A DNA stretch of 64,000 bases from Anaspis maculata (taxonomy: Eukaryota; Arthropoda; Insecta; Coleoptera; Scraptiidae): assembly GCA_949128115.1 (NCBI GenBank), contig OX421965.1:57964012-58028011 (forward strand), in the 5' to 3' direction. This document shows, piece by piece, positions 12,842 to 25,220 of the stretch (positions are counted from its first letter, which is position 1; each line of letters opens with the position of its first letter). A program made the translations under genes and the position numbers. Under the pieces are notes generated by a model that worked only from the letters and a program-made list of their open reading frames with translations, was not told the origin of the DNA and made no database searches.

Positions 12842-14459
12842 CAGCCATACTATCGATTGAGCCAATAAAAAAAAAGGCAAGTACCCCATTGTGAATTTGG
12901 TTGATTTGAATCGTAAGATAAAGATAATGATCACCCAGTTTGGAATTACAATTTGGAAGCTCAGGTTTAAGTAAGATGCAATGGGAAGAGATTGTTGAAA
13001 AGGCCAAAGGATGGTGTTTGTGTGAGTGATCCTTGTGCTCCGAGCTGCAAGGAGGCGCATCATCAGCGCTGCGCGGCCGCCGGTCCGGCGAACAAATTGG
13101 GGTCCGCACGGGCACCTCATTTATATAAATCATTGGCACCGATGCGGTGCCGCCGCTGCCAGGAGTCGAATTATCCACTTGTCAGAGCTTGAAAAGGTTA
13201 ACATCTTGTTCAGAGGCATCGCCGGGGCTACGATCACACGTTATTGTTTGTTTGGAACGCGCGAGAGGTCCTACGAGTATACCTATACGATGATGATGAT
13301 GATGGTGCTGATGATGATGCGTCTCGTTGTTCTCGTCTTGTCTAGCAAGTAACTGTTTCGATCGCGCCGGTTTTCGACTTTGCCGCATAAAGGGTGATAT
13401 ATGAACATGAGTAGCAGAGATCTACGACAAGCGACCGACCATTGTTCGCGACGGGTGGCCGCTAACCACGTTACAGTATACGCCACATAGTAAATGAAGA
13501 CAAATTCTCAAAGTCCGCGCGCGGCTTACTACAAGCGGCATCACCGCTGATTGCACTCAAGAGACAACTGAATCACAATCGATTCTTGCTATCAAAACAT
13601 TCGCTGCTTGCCCCGGCATTGATGGGCCATCATCATCATCAACGACAACGGGACAATGACGAGGCATCGGATCTTGGATACCCAGGTATCATAGACGCAT
13701 CAGTCATATACAAGCGTCACAGACACCATAGCATAGGCGCAGCTACCTTAAATCGATTAGAAAAAAATTGTTCTCCAATTTTTTTCAAAAGGGTCACTAT
13801 ACGTACCATCGCATCAGCTAAAAATAAAATCCAAACGGTCGTGCTTTGTTCTTCCGATTTTGCACGAGCAAAATCCATTTTAGCTTCAGAAAGTTTGCGA
13901 TTTGACTCATTAATAATGACTGGAACCATATACCAAATTCCAATTAAATCGGATCAGAGGTTCAGCAATAATCGTGGAGGATTACAGACATACATGTATG
14001 TGTGTACATACATACACACAGACAGACAGACATCACTCTAAAATTGTTTAAATCATCATGGGGATCTCAAGACGGATAGATAGATAGATAGATATATTAC
14101 GCCACATTACATGATTACATCAGTTTGAAGCAAGATAAATAATTGGATTTATACAAACAAACAAAAAACAGTCAAAAGTCAAATACACATGAAAAACATC
14201 AACGGAAACATCACGTTATATCGTACGATCACAATACTTTTCCTTCCATGTTGAGGGGGGCCGGGAAAGTGAAGGCAAGTTTTGTTGAGATTTATTGCAT
14301 GTCCCCTGAACATCGGGACAACAATTTGAAATACAAAAGAGGACGTTAAGGGATAATAGCAGAAAACAGTTGGTCATAAATTGGAACTTTTCGCTGTTGC
14401 CGGTGTTTTCAACTTCTTTACATGTCTCAAAGATACGAGATGTCGCACCCGGTAGAGGT
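12842..14459. other. noncoding; GC-rich patch and microsatellites
   Basis: GC-rich sequence at about 13,020-13,200 contains overlapping open frames but no protein motif. A GATGAT-type repeat is at about 13,289-13,320. The stretch 13,740-14,096, ending in a GATA tract, has the look of a dispersed repeat. Confidence 0.4.
14074..14096. repeat. (GATA)n microsatellite
   Basis: Five GATA units in a row follow GGGATCTCAAGACG and end in TATATTAC. Confidence 0.8.
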
Positions 14460-15365
14460 AGTGGGGGCAAAGTGGCCCCCGTAAGATAAAACATTGAAGA
14501 GAAAAAATATAAAGTTACCTTCAAAACTAAATACATTTTAGGGATCTTATACAACCTGACAATGTATCTCAAGGTCGAATTCACCATACAGATGTTCTAA
14601 TTTGATAAATAAATTATTTTGTGATATCTGCATATTATTCACTTTGCCCCACATATGGGGCAAAAAGGTCGGCACATGGTGGTTTCTAATGATAAACAAT
14701 AATGTAACTGAATAAATGTGTTGGAATTTTATAGAAAAAAAAAAACAAATAGAAACGTACAGAAAAAACTTTAAACTAGAAAACTCAAAAAGTAATTCTT
14801 GAAAATAAAAAATTTAATAAATTTCTGAAATCATGAACTTTGGACTTATTAATAAATCAAACGATTTCCATCGCTTCCTCGGGCCAGGAGCGTTGCTTCG
14901 ACTTTCTTGTATATAATTTCTCACCATGATGTCTGCGGAAAACGCCTTATTTGTCACTTATTTATAGGGGCTCACTTTGCCTCAACGAAAAAATTGCACT
15001 TTGCCCCACATGCACTTCATCGCTGTAAAGCTGCATAATGAATTACGGAATGTGTCAGTGGAGCATTACCACTTTACACAAGGACAAGAGCATCCTGACA
15101 TTGAGAATAATCACAAAATATCTAATATCTGTTATAAAATAAGAAAGCTAAGCCTATTTACTTACCTCAACTAATTACATTATCCAATCTGGGAAACTTT
15201 GGATTGCAACTGATAAGAACATTAGCGGCGGAAGCCGGTAAAATAGTGAGCACCAACTAGCCGGTCAAATGTGAATGAAAGTACAAACCACTTTTCAGAG
15301 AAGGCACAAAATTCTCGGAAAATTCACTTTGCCCCCCGGTGTCACTTTGTCCCAACTTCCCCTAT
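14460..15365. repeat. region with recurring CACTTTGCCCC motif
   Basis: CTTTGCCCC/GGGGCAAAG-type motifs recur at about 14464, 14640 (CTTTGCCCCACATATGGGGC, a small palindrome), 14972, 14998 and 15325. The spacing is irregular. It is probably a degenerate mobile element or local duplication; no coding content. Confidence 0.5.
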
Positions 15366-16474
15366 TTTTCCAAGTGCAAACTTTTAGTAGCTGAATCTTA
15401 GAAAAGTAAATTTTTGTCTGTAAGGTTTTTGTTTGTTAAAAATCTGTAAAGTTTGACCCTTATGCTCCGTAATAGGAATAGGTGATTGAACTAAATGTTA
15501 TGAGCCTCGACAGAAATTAAACGGTCGGTATTGACTAGTATATAAAGAGTAGATTCTTTCTTGAAAGTTTCAAGAACATTATTCAACAAAATGAAAGATT
15601 TTAAATAGCAGGGGATTTGATGGCTCAAAACAAAAATATTGCCAATATTTTCTATTAGGAGCTTCATTCACTTTGATTACTGTTTGACTCTTATGAAAAT
15701 ATTGATACGAACATTTGGAACAGTAGATGTGTTGACAATTTGTTTTTCAGTTGGGCTTGTTAGGACGATTAGAGCAAGAAATTACCATGTAAGGTCCTTC
15801 CGCAGCGCAGGATTAATAAGCAAGCTGCTTTTCTAAGCAAATCGCGTTCTGAAATGGCATTACCTTAAAAACATGTGTCAAAACACAGCTAAAATTTCTC
15901 TGTTGTTTCGCCGTTAACTGTCGTCTGTCAGAATTTGTACCACCCTGCTGACGCTGACGCTTGCGCTAAGATGGCCTTAAAACAAAAAGGATGTATTGGA
16001 CAGATTTGTTTTTGTCAATAACTTCCAAAGCCGATTTTTTTCCCATGCTCCGTTAACGTCCACTATAACGTGCCCGAAAGGAAATTCACCATTTTTGAAT
16101 CATCCTGTATAGTCAGAGATTTTCAGAATGAAAATAATACCGTGACAAACTGAGAGGTTTCATCATACGTGCCTCAATATACGCCTTGAAACTTGGAAGT
16201 TGAAGTCATGTCTTTAGCTCATATAATATGCCTTTATTTAACAACCCCCATCTACTTTACATAATTACCTAAAAATCCCCCACACGTTCCAACCAATTTA
16301 CTTACCAATTTACTTAAAATCCTTACAAAAATACCTGTCTACGCCTATGGCGCACACACGCATCGCACGGTTCCTCTTTTGTTTGGTGAAAGCTAATTCG
16401 ATTGTGTGATGCTGATGCTGCTACTGCTGCTGTTGCTGACATTTCTCTGATTGTCTTCTTTTTGTATGTTGTAG
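15366..16474. other. noncoding, nothing recognised
   Basis: AT-rich with no motif-bearing open frame. A lone CATCCTGTATAG near 16,100 resembles one end of the CAGGGTG-type elements, but no partner end was found. Confidence 0.4.
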
Positions 16475-16617
16475 GTACCTTTAAAGGGGCAACCTGGGAG
16501 CCACATCCGGACCCGTCCCGACTCCGGGCGGGTTTTCACCAGTTATATCAGCGGCGAAGACGCTCTCCTTACGAGAATCGACGTGTGCTGAGGCTTTGTG
16601 GAAAATGCCCCACAAAG
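16475..16617 (+). other. candidate untranslated or short coding exon
   Basis: A strong polypyrimidine tract and acceptor (TTGTCTTCTTTTTGTATGTTGTAG) precede 16475, and a plausible donor (CACAAAG|GTATGC) follows 16617. The 143-bp body is markedly more GC-rich than its flanks, and a frame through it is open, but the peptide (for example KGATWEPHPDPSRLRAGFHQ) is not one I recognise. It could be an upstream toy exon, an exon of a noncoding RNA, or chance. Confidence 0.3.
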
Positions 16618-17180
16618 GTATGCTATGCTATAGATGGTATAATCAACGGAAGCTAATACTGATGTCAGTACATTATGCGTAGGTGTAGCACATCAAGCCA
16701 TATGCGGTTCATGAGCTATTTGCGCAATCAAACTGCGGTATTCTTTATCAAGCTTGCGTTCTTGTTATAGCAAGTTCCATTTCTCAAAGTTGAAATCATG
16801 CGGGGACGGATCGTTGACACCAATATGTAGTCGCCGTGCTGTCATAAAAATTTGAAAACAATTGGAGCATATATGTTGTGCATGGTCATCTACAGATTAT
16901 GCTGTTCAATAATGAAAATTATTGGATTTTGATTGCAATAATAAACATCAAATAAGTATTCAATCACTTTTTGTATCCCATTTTATCGTGATGTAAGTAA
17001 GCATAGATATACTCTTCATTTAACCAACATGTACGAGAGAACTGAGAAACCAGATTGTGTCCGCAAATAGAAGTGAATAATCAAGCGTATAATGATACTG
17101 ATTTCAGTACTGAGGCTAACAATTTCACAAAGAGGGTTGGAAATTGGAATGCAACGTCAGTTCATGGGTCTGCGGAAGTC
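16618..17180. other. noncoding, nothing recognised
   Basis: AT-rich, no open frame with recognisable motifs and no clear repeat. Confidence 0.4.
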
Positions 17181-17586
17181 TACAGGGTGTCCAGAAAATG
17201 GCGGAAAAGCTCTGCAGCACGTTGTGCAGGACCCTTCAGGGGGTCCCAAGAGAATGATTAAATATATCTTCGACTTTCATTTTTGAAGAAATTTTGGGTC
17301 AAAAACTGGTTTTTCGAATGGTTATTTTCTAAGTTTCTGACTCACCCTGTAAATAAAAAAAATACACATCCCAGTGGTAGATATATCTTTCTCATAATTC
17401 TGCCGTCAACAGTAAACGGAATTTTTTTGAATTAACAAAACTAGAAGGGTTCAAAGAGCCGTCCCTTAACACTTAATAGCCCCAAAAATGGAAGTCGAAG
17501 AATTTTTTATCATTTTTTCGGAGTTCCCTGAAGGGTCCCTCACAACATACCGGAGCACTTTTCCGCCATTTTCTTGACACCCTGTA
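17181..17586. mobile_element. MITE-like element, CAGGGTG family
   Basis: The left end TACAGGGTGTCCAGAAAATG, then GCGGAAAAG, is mirrored by CTTTTCCGCCATTTTCTTGA and CACCCTGTA at the right. Pairing continues with GGACCCTTCAGGG against CCCTGAAGGGTCC. The centre resembles the centre of 2453-3106. Length is 406 bp with no coding capacity. Confidence 0.75.
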
Positions 17587-18604
17587 TAAGCGTTTTTTTG
17601 CTAAAATTGTTGTATAGGGTTACAGTCTATACTTGGGTAAGTTACTTTATTCACTTAGAACTTGCAGCTACTGCCTTGACGTAATCTTTACGCATATGCT
17701 GTATATGTAAAGGTAGTAAGGGTACTGTGTGGGATTTGCAAGACATCATTTACTGTATCGGTGGAGAAACAAAATTACAAGCACTTACAAGATCAAACAG
17801 AATTTGAACTACATAATTTATAAATTCGATCAACATCCTCATCACACTGGATAAAAACCTCGTGTTACGTGCGGGGACATTATGAAAAGAGAAGCGTGCG
17901 TCTGCAAATTAGTCGGTCACAAAACACAATTAGACAACCCCTTGAGTCCGGCAATTTGAAGGCTTTTGAAAACCACACACTACTTTAGAGAAGTCGATCG
18001 CGATGACGTGGTTCCTCTCTATATTAACTCGATCATTACAAGCTGTGGCGGGGGCGAATGAGAAAAAACTCGAGTTAATTGCAGCTTGATTAAAGACCGC
18101 ATCAGCATGGTGTATACGTAATCGAGGGGTGCGTTATTATGCACTGTGGGTGCGATTATTCGAGGGGGTGCTACAGCAGCTATATAGCTGCGGTGCGCAC
18201 TCAAAAGGACAAGCGGCTCAAAGCCGCCGAATTCCTTTCAGCCAAAATCCGCCGCCATGAAATGCATCAAGTATTGCCTTTTTGCGACGGACAAATTTAT
18301 AGACATTTTTCTACGCCCTCGTTCGAGAGCAGCATTTCCCAGCTCCGCATACCTGGCCACTGAAAAGTTCATATTTCGTCCCAACCTTGTTGAAAGTATT
18401 GTTGCTAACACTTTCCCCTTTCATCTTTGATGGCATATAGATACAGCTGTGTGGTAACCAATAAATACCTACATTATCTGAAGATCTCAAAGAGATAAAA
18501 GTATATACGCGGTTTTTAGAAAAATGTCGGTTTGTGGATAAGTATATGATTATTGTTGTACTAATATACATATAGCTTGAAGTTTTCTTCAACGGATGAA
18601 TGAT
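17587..18604. other. noncoding, nothing recognised
   Basis: No gene. 18,010-18,360 is somewhat GC-rich and appears non-repetitive. Confidence 0.4.
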
Positions 18605-18970
18605 ATGGTGGAATGATGGAAAGACCTCAGATTTCACCTGGAAGCCGTACACAACATTTTTTCTGCAAGGCAGTCAAATTTGGCATTTTTGATTTTCTGC
18701 CGGAAGCGGCCAAAACGTTTCCTGCTGCGGATCAGTGTACAGTGTAGTGTCGCAATAACTTCCATTGTAGTATCACAAAATACAGAACTGTTAGGCGTGA
18801 ATATCGTTTTCCGCTAGCGCAAACCGGTGCTCTCGGGCGAAGTGGTGTACTTATATTGACATTTTGGCCGCTCCCGGTAGAAAATCAAAAATACCAAATC
18901 TGACGGCCTTGCAAGAAAATAATATGCACGGCTTCCAGGTGGAATCTGAGGCCGTTTCACCATCATCTTA
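18605..18970. repeat. inverted repeat, ~110-bp arms
   Basis: The left arm contains GACCTCAGATTTCACCTGGA, AGCCGT, then GATTTTCTGCCGG and GCGGCCAAAA. The right arm has the complements TTTTGGCCGCTCCCGGTAG, AAAATCAAAAAT and CCAGGTGGAATCTGAGG. The spacer is about 140 bp. A MITE-type relic is the simplest reading. Confidence 0.65.
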
Positions 18971-20179
18971 GACAGTCGGATTCCCCCGGTCCGTGCCAGT
19001 TCTGAGCTGACCGTTGAATGGCGGCCGAAGAGATGATCAGAAATCCATTGCTGGATCAACATTGAAGAAAACCTTAAGCTCTATATTAGGACAACAACAA
19101 TAATTTTTATTGGAATAAAACATTGAAAAAGGTAATGTTGAAAATAATGGTGAGTTGAGGTGACTCCTTTGTTGAAAAATAGCACTGCAAAAGTTTTTTT
19201 CTCATAAATGAATCAAGGGAATGCGGATCGCATGCGCACAGTGACGTCTTGTGAACAAACGGGGCCCCGGGCACAAGGCAATGAGGGGCCCCCTCATAAA
19301 AATATGCGTTAGAAAGAACGCGAGTGAGGCGAGCCGGCACCGCAGGCCAAAACCCCGCAGACGAAATTTTTTGACATAATAATAATAATCAGAATATTTC
19401 AAGCGTTTTGCGATTCCAGTTTTTGACTTTTTTAGCACAGTACTTATCAAACAAAATTTTTCGCTTTTGGACATTTTTGACACAAAACCAGTCTTTTCAG
19501 GATATTAGTTTTGTCGGATGGAGCGTCGTGGGCACGATCAGCTCAAAAAGTGACATAATTGAATAAACGTCGTGAACGGCGAACGGGAACAATATTCTTC
19601 ACAAAAATAGTCTATAATTTCTGGAACTTAAGGGGGCCTCGGGGGCCCCCAAAGAAGCCGGGGCCCTGGGCGTGGGCCCTTCGGCAAAGACGGCACTGCA
19701 CGTGCATAGTAAAAGTTCTGACATCTTGAAATTTTGAGGGGCCTCCAGTCGCCCTTCCAATGGACAAAGTTTTGAGTGCTGCGGGTCAAATCACTTGAAA
19801 TTTTACGTGATTTGCATGTGCCAAATTTCATTGCAATATCACAATATGCAGAATCAAAAAGCGCACCGCTGCAACTATTCACGAAAATCAGATTTTCAAT
19901 CAATGCGATTTGATTTGAAATCGTTGAAAATGTTTCCAACTGCCAACTGTATAATGTTTGATGTTATTTGAATGAATATTAAATCCTAGTAAACAAGATT
20001 CCACTTCCGTATAGTCCGTAGGCCGTGGAACTAATTCATCCTGCAAAAAGACGGCTCTTCCACCAATTCGAAACAAGCACAATTCCGGGCCGCAGCTCTT
20101 CCCATCTTTTAGCCAGTTTAGTTACAAATTATGCACGAAACCGTAGTCGAATTCGTTTTCAGTCATTTCCATTCCTTCA
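18971..20179. other. noncoding, with GGGGCCCC-rich segments
   Basis: Unusual G/C blocks occur at 19,258-19,295 and 19,628-19,685 (GGGGCCCCGGGC, GGGGGCCTCGGGGGCCCCC) inside otherwise AT-rich sequence. They look like parts of one repeated element, but no ends were identified. Confidence 0.4.
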
Positions 20180-20770
20180 TTAATTTATGTCTGGTCGACT
20201 TTGCGAGCCTGTCACCATCTTGCTTGCCGCCGCCTTCACGCTGCTCTCCTCTAAAGAGTCACACAGCACAGCAGCCGAGCATCAGCCTCGCTCTCTCTCT
20301 CTCTCTCGGCCCCACTCCACGCCCGGAGTTTCACGTCTCGGTACATCCTCAATTCGCCATGTAATGTTAAGGCTAATGCAATTTGAGCGCGAGTGTCGCG
20401 AACTACGGGTTACCGAGTCAACAAAGAGACGCCATTTTCACGAGTCCGGGCGCTCCGGGAGCGAGAGAGCGAGACGAGAACGACGCTAGGAGCACACGGC
20501 GACCCGGAGAGCGGAGAGAGAGAGTCTGCGGGAGACGATGCGAGCCGGATTCCTCCGGGACCATCGCGCAGAGTGCATCGTCTGTCTTCGCATACAAAGG
20601 TCCTGGTGTCCTCACCTCGCCGCCGGATAATTCCCCGGAGATTAGGCGACGCGGTCCTCCCGATTTCCTTTGATTCCGGGAATGCGGGGCACGAGATCGA
20701 TCCGCATCGAACCGCACACCTAATAAGTCGTGATTTCTCTGGCGAACTATGGAAGTTCCAAAGTTTGAAC
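20180..20770. promoter_or_regulatory. CpG/GC-rich island with CT and GAGA tracts; possible promoter or 5' exon
   Basis: The block contains a CT microsatellite at about 20,289-20,308, dense CpG and GAGAGCGAGA-type tracts at 20,460-20,525. It stands out from the AT-rich surroundings. Open frames on both strands overlap, as expected for CpG-rich noncoding sequence. Lying 7 kb upstream of the first toy coding exon, it could hold the toy promoter and 5' UTR exon. No initiator or donor site is decisive. Confidence 0.35.
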
Positions 20771-20993
20771 AAGCCTTGAGGAAATCGCCACTGTTATAAA
20801 GTTACCAGTCCGGAGACATGGTTAGACGCATGCCTCCTCCATCTTATATTTCTCCATATAATTTCTTAATCTTTACCGATTGTATTATCAAAAATAATAT
20901 TTGATAATAATCTTAATCCTATTATAACCTAAAACTTTTGATCATATGTATTCTTATTCTCATACCCAAATATCGAACTAGAGTCTGGTTGCA

Positions 20994-21203
20994 CCAGAGA
21001 AATTAATCATGGAATTGCTAACCGGAGATTTTTTTGGTAAATTTCAGCACAGTGACTGATTAAGAACGTAGTTTTACTAAATATTATGGAAACATTTCTA
21101 GTTCACAACAGCTTGTGTTAAATCAACCGTCATCGACCATAGAATTCACCGGAGAAAATCCCCAATTAGCTATTTTATGAATAAATTCGTTCGTGCAACC
21201 GAG
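20994..21203. mobile_element. 210-bp MITE with TCTGGTTGCAC ends
   Basis: TCTGGTTGCACCAGAGAAATT at the left pairs with GTTCGTGCAACCGAG at the right. Further pairing involves GCTAACCGGAGATTTT against AAAATCCCCAATTAGC. It is a short palindromic element without coding capacity. Confidence 0.65.
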
Positions 21204-24049
21204 GGTAAATTGTCGCGTTCCAAGCAATAGTACTAACTGGACGGGGTTCTGCAATAAACTGGTTAACCTTTAACTTTAAATAAGCTCAGCCATTTAGTAT
21301 TGCCCTAAGAAACCATTCTTCTACAACGAGCAGAAATGCTTGAAGCCAGTCTGCGATCGTGATGTCTTCTGTTTATGAGAAACTAACCCATTTTCTGTTT
21401 CACGTCGGCCCAAAGGTTTCGTTTTAAAATCGCCCAGATGCTTTATATTGTCCCATGAAGCTGGGTCTGATACGTAAAACCATATGAAGCTAGGTTTAGT
21501 TAATTACATAATACAGAAATGCAAAAACTAAAAACATCCTTAGCCTACAAATATCTATCAAACTCGCTAAGATGCTGTATATTATTTGGAATTCAGAAAG
21601 GTTAGGCTAGAGTTACAGTGGTCGGGCCTGTTCTCCTTGAAGTGCTTGTATAGGCCTTCTGTATCCTAATTTAGTCGACTGCTTATTCAATTCTCTTTGG
21701 CATGGTATTTATTTATTATGAACAATTCCAGTTACTGACTGGTTTTGACTGTGCTGACCAAGCTCTGCTGGTTGAAAAATGAAAATTGAAGCTGCATGAA
21801 CGAATAGTACTAGGCCAGGTGGTAGGTCATTCTGGATATGAAAAATTCAGACCAAAGCTTTTATGGTGTCAAACTCTTCGTAAGTATAGGTATCTACCAC
21901 TGAGTTTCCGCCCAAAAAAGAACTGTGCTGATTCCTCCACGCATCTACGCAAAGATAAAGAATGTCTTGAAGAGATGCAGAAGGACCTGTTGAACCCTCG
22001 TGCTTTTTCGTCATATTTTCCGCAATGCCAACTAACATCTCTTATGCAAACATTGGAAGCATTTGTCATCATCTCTGTGCCAGTCTTACTGTTGAAAAAA
22101 AAAAAATTTCTTGGTGCGGGTCAAATAACTCATATTCAATTGTTTTTCCATACTAGAAAACGATGGGGCACAACATGCATTTTGGTTGTATTCTAAAAAC
22201 TCGTATCCATTGAACCCATTTATGGCGTTATAAATTCTATTAACAGCATTTTTGAAGATGATCCGACGAGCCCCACGAATTTGCAAGGGCTGACGGGCCG
22301 ATCCAATAACTATTCCTTGGAAACTACCTTGTCCACTTCTTCATAACACATACACGAGTATCAGTGAACTAAACAAACAGCAGCGACAATAACACGGTTA
22401 TAAGTTGTTTTGTCCAAATAACCACATTATTGTGAAGGAGTTATCTGGGCAGGAGTCATATAGGTAATCCTGAAAATTGACAGCGAAATCTGCTACCTGT
22501 TCCTCTTCAAGCTTTTCAAGCAAAGATTACAAATAATTGACTTTTTTGTCGGCAACATTAAGGCGCCCCGACAGCAATCGCAGCTTCTGTGTGGAAGCGA
22601 CGAGGTGGTCTTTAAAGTACTTCAGAAAATAGCTTTGCCGAGCCGAAGAACAAAGGAAAGAGCTGATGATGGTGTGTTGGAATTCTTTCTTGTAGTTTTT
22701 CATCTGTATTCTTATTCTTTGTGATTGTGATATACTTAACGGAACTTTGCCAAACACGAGTTAGTTAACAAGCCGATTTCGCGCGATGATTTTGACGATG
22801 ACGTTCTGAATTTGCATCAATCGGGAAATTAGTACTTAATCCTAAATATGTGCGGCTTGAGAAGCGAAGGCATGAAGGGCGCGAACTGAATAGTTGTAGG
22901 AACTTGGTAACTCCACAATCCTCCCTCGCTTTATGTTGTGTGCAGAATTACCTCAGCTAGTCAGCTTCTCTATTCACTAATGTATGAGCGGATTATAACG
23001 CACTTAAACCCCTTTTATCTATCTCTTCATCCGCCTGTCCATTAACTACTTTGTGTGTGTACTGAGCACACGCACGCACCAAATAATCACCGGCAGTGTT
23101 ATGAAGCTATGATGGAGAAGTGGATGTTGAAAAGTCGACGTGTTTGCTCAAGAGACAGAGTCTTTATTTACCCCCATGATGGTCGATAGCGCTATACGGA
23201 GTTTACAGCACCCGCCAACTCAATTATTTTGTGTACCTACAGTTTTTACTTCAGTTCATGCACAAGTTGGAGGTTGTGAACGTAGGCAGCATAACTTGGT
23301 GAATTTGGCTCAGAGAATTGCCAGTATCTAAAGCACAAATTCTAATGGTGAAAATAACAATTTAGATAATTGTTCGTAAATAATGATGATATGTGAATGT
23401 GAATGAAATAGTATATGTACCTCGGCGGAATGCTTCATTCTAGCCGCAGGCACAGATATCATTGCCCTTAAAAGTAATTGAGAATCCCCTGCCGCTGTAA
23501 ATATTCTAGATATCCAATTATTACCTACATATATCACACACTGGCATCTTTTTTTAGGCAGACGAAAGTCACCCTTCGAATATCCCATTTTTTGTTACCT
23601 CACCAGACAGTAGCTCTTTTGTTTACTGTTTCAAAAACAACTTGGTTTACAACGTACCTCAGCCCACAGTCTCATCAAGTGTACGAGCCCCGTCTCTATA
23701 GAATATCTGGAATATTATAGGAATATCAAGAATATCTGGAAAATTAGGCCTCCAATCAAAATCTTGCTTGAGCAACTTTGTCTAAATTAAGTAAAAAATC
23801 TAAAAATGCATTTTATTTTAAAATATTTTCAGTGGCGTAAAAGATAGGGGTCAAAAAAAAAGAAACCCCCCTCCCCAACTTACGCAACTGGGCACTTTTG
23901 GCGAAATATGTTAGTGTACCGAACAGAGACATAGTTGAGGAAATAATGATGAAAACTTGAGGGAGCTCAGTCAAGCGGTTCAAAAGTTATATCAGAAAAA
24001 CGATTTTTTTCATTTCAGCTTTGAACAGCTGTATCTCCGTTACCATCAG
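21204..24049. other. noncoding, nothing recognised
   Basis: A 136-codon open frame at 21,786-22,196 has no family motif and is overlapped by frames on the other strand. No inverted ends, RNA gene or splice-bounded exon stood out. Confidence 0.4.
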
Positions 24050-25220
24050 CTCTCGCGACGGCGTCTTTTGTGGGGCGGGTCAATGCGGGATTCGAGGATG
24101 AATTTAAGACCATGGCTCAGTTCTTCGACCTCACAGAAGCTTTCGACTGCGTTTCCCATGAGATTCTGCTGAGGAAACTTGACTTTTACGGTTTCGACGA
24201 GGCAAACGTCGGCCTGATGGCATCGTATCTCGGGGGTGGGCGGTGGGCGTCAGTTCATCTGTCACGGTATGGCACCGCTTCAAACACGGCAACTTTGTAC
24301 CACGGCGTTTGGCAAGGGTCTATTTTGGGTCCCAGCCGAGGTCCCAGCCTATTTCTCATCTTTGCCAATGACCTTCCCTGTGCGGATGCGGATTCTGGAT
24401 CTGGATTTCTCCTGTATGCAGATGACACAACAGTCGTGCATGCAAGAAAACCGCAGCTTGAGTTGCTTAGTGTTTCTGGAGCGGATCATGTGAAGGCTGT
24501 CGTGGGGAGCTGATGCCTCACCAACAGGCTGTGCCTCAACTCCGCCAAAACCGAGATGATGATTTTCGGATTACGCCGTGGAACTCGGGATGTTTCGGCT
24601 GCGGCTGAGAACGTAAGGTTTTGGGGGTTGACGATAGATCCTCGAGTTGGCTGGGAACCGCACGCACGGTCTGTCTGCGCCAGAATTGCAATAAACATAT
24701 TTCTACTGAGGAGTCTTGTGGGCAGTGTTCAAAGAAATTCTCAGAACGGCTTACTTCGGTTCAGTACATCCAACGATTGCTCATGTGCTTTTGATCTGGG
24801 GTCACTCTGCCCACGCCTCATTAGTATTTGCCTTGCAAAAGAAGAGCTGTACGTGAGGTCACCATTCATTGAACAGTAGCGTGTGCAGAGGACAGGACAG
24901 ACTCACCGGTATGAGATCAGAAATTGGGATGACATTGATTCGAGATTTCTGATGTTGACCAAGACCCGGGACGGTGTTGGTTTTTATGAAATTGATTTCA
25001 TAAATTAGCTACCATCCTCAATCAGGACGCATAATCGTGAGAAGTCCAAGACCGAAATTAAAGATTTTCTTATTGCGAATGCATTTTATACATTGATGAA
25101 TTCATGTCTTGTGATGCTCTGTTGTGATACATTTGATGTATTGCGGTTTTTTACATTTTTTGCTTGCTTGAGACGTGTGTAAACATACTCTGTATGTATA
25201 ATCATCAATAAAGATTATGC
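24050..25220 (+). mobile_element. decayed non-LTR retrotransposon, 5'-truncated
   Basis: The fragment keeps the central and C-terminal reverse transcriptase region, a post-RT tail and a 3' end with an AATAAA (CAATAAAGATTATGC) near 25,206-25,216. There is no 5' ORF or endonuclease, so it is 5'-truncated. Boundaries are approximate; no target duplication was recognised. Confidence 0.8.
24070..24880 (+). pseudogene. reverse transcriptase remnant (LINE)
   Basis: Conserved RT blocks are legible: FDLTEAFDCVSHEILLRKLD (motif A), GVWQGSILGPS and SLFLIFANDLP (motif B), and LYADDTTVVHA (catalytic motif C). The frame hits a TGA just after 24,510, then resumes as CLTNRLCLNSAKTEMMIFG and FWGLTIDPRVGWEPHA. 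Later the expected WGHSAHAS and ALQKR-type post-RT signature is spread over two frames, so at least one frameshift is present. It cannot encode an active enzyme. I place it among jockey/CR1-like non-LTR elements, without a firm clade. Confidence 0.85.

Noticed and set aside
13586..14041. 151-codon plus-strand frame
   Set aside because: Its second half is repeat-like sequence running into a GATA microsatellite, with another frame antisense; no family motif.
20393..20779. 128-codon open frame in the GC-rich island
   Set aside because: It overlaps equally long frames on the opposite strand and has no protein motif; CpG-rich DNA has few stop codons.
21786..22196. 136-codon plus-strand frame
   Set aside because: No motif, opposite-strand frames overlap it, and no splice sites or compositional bias support it.
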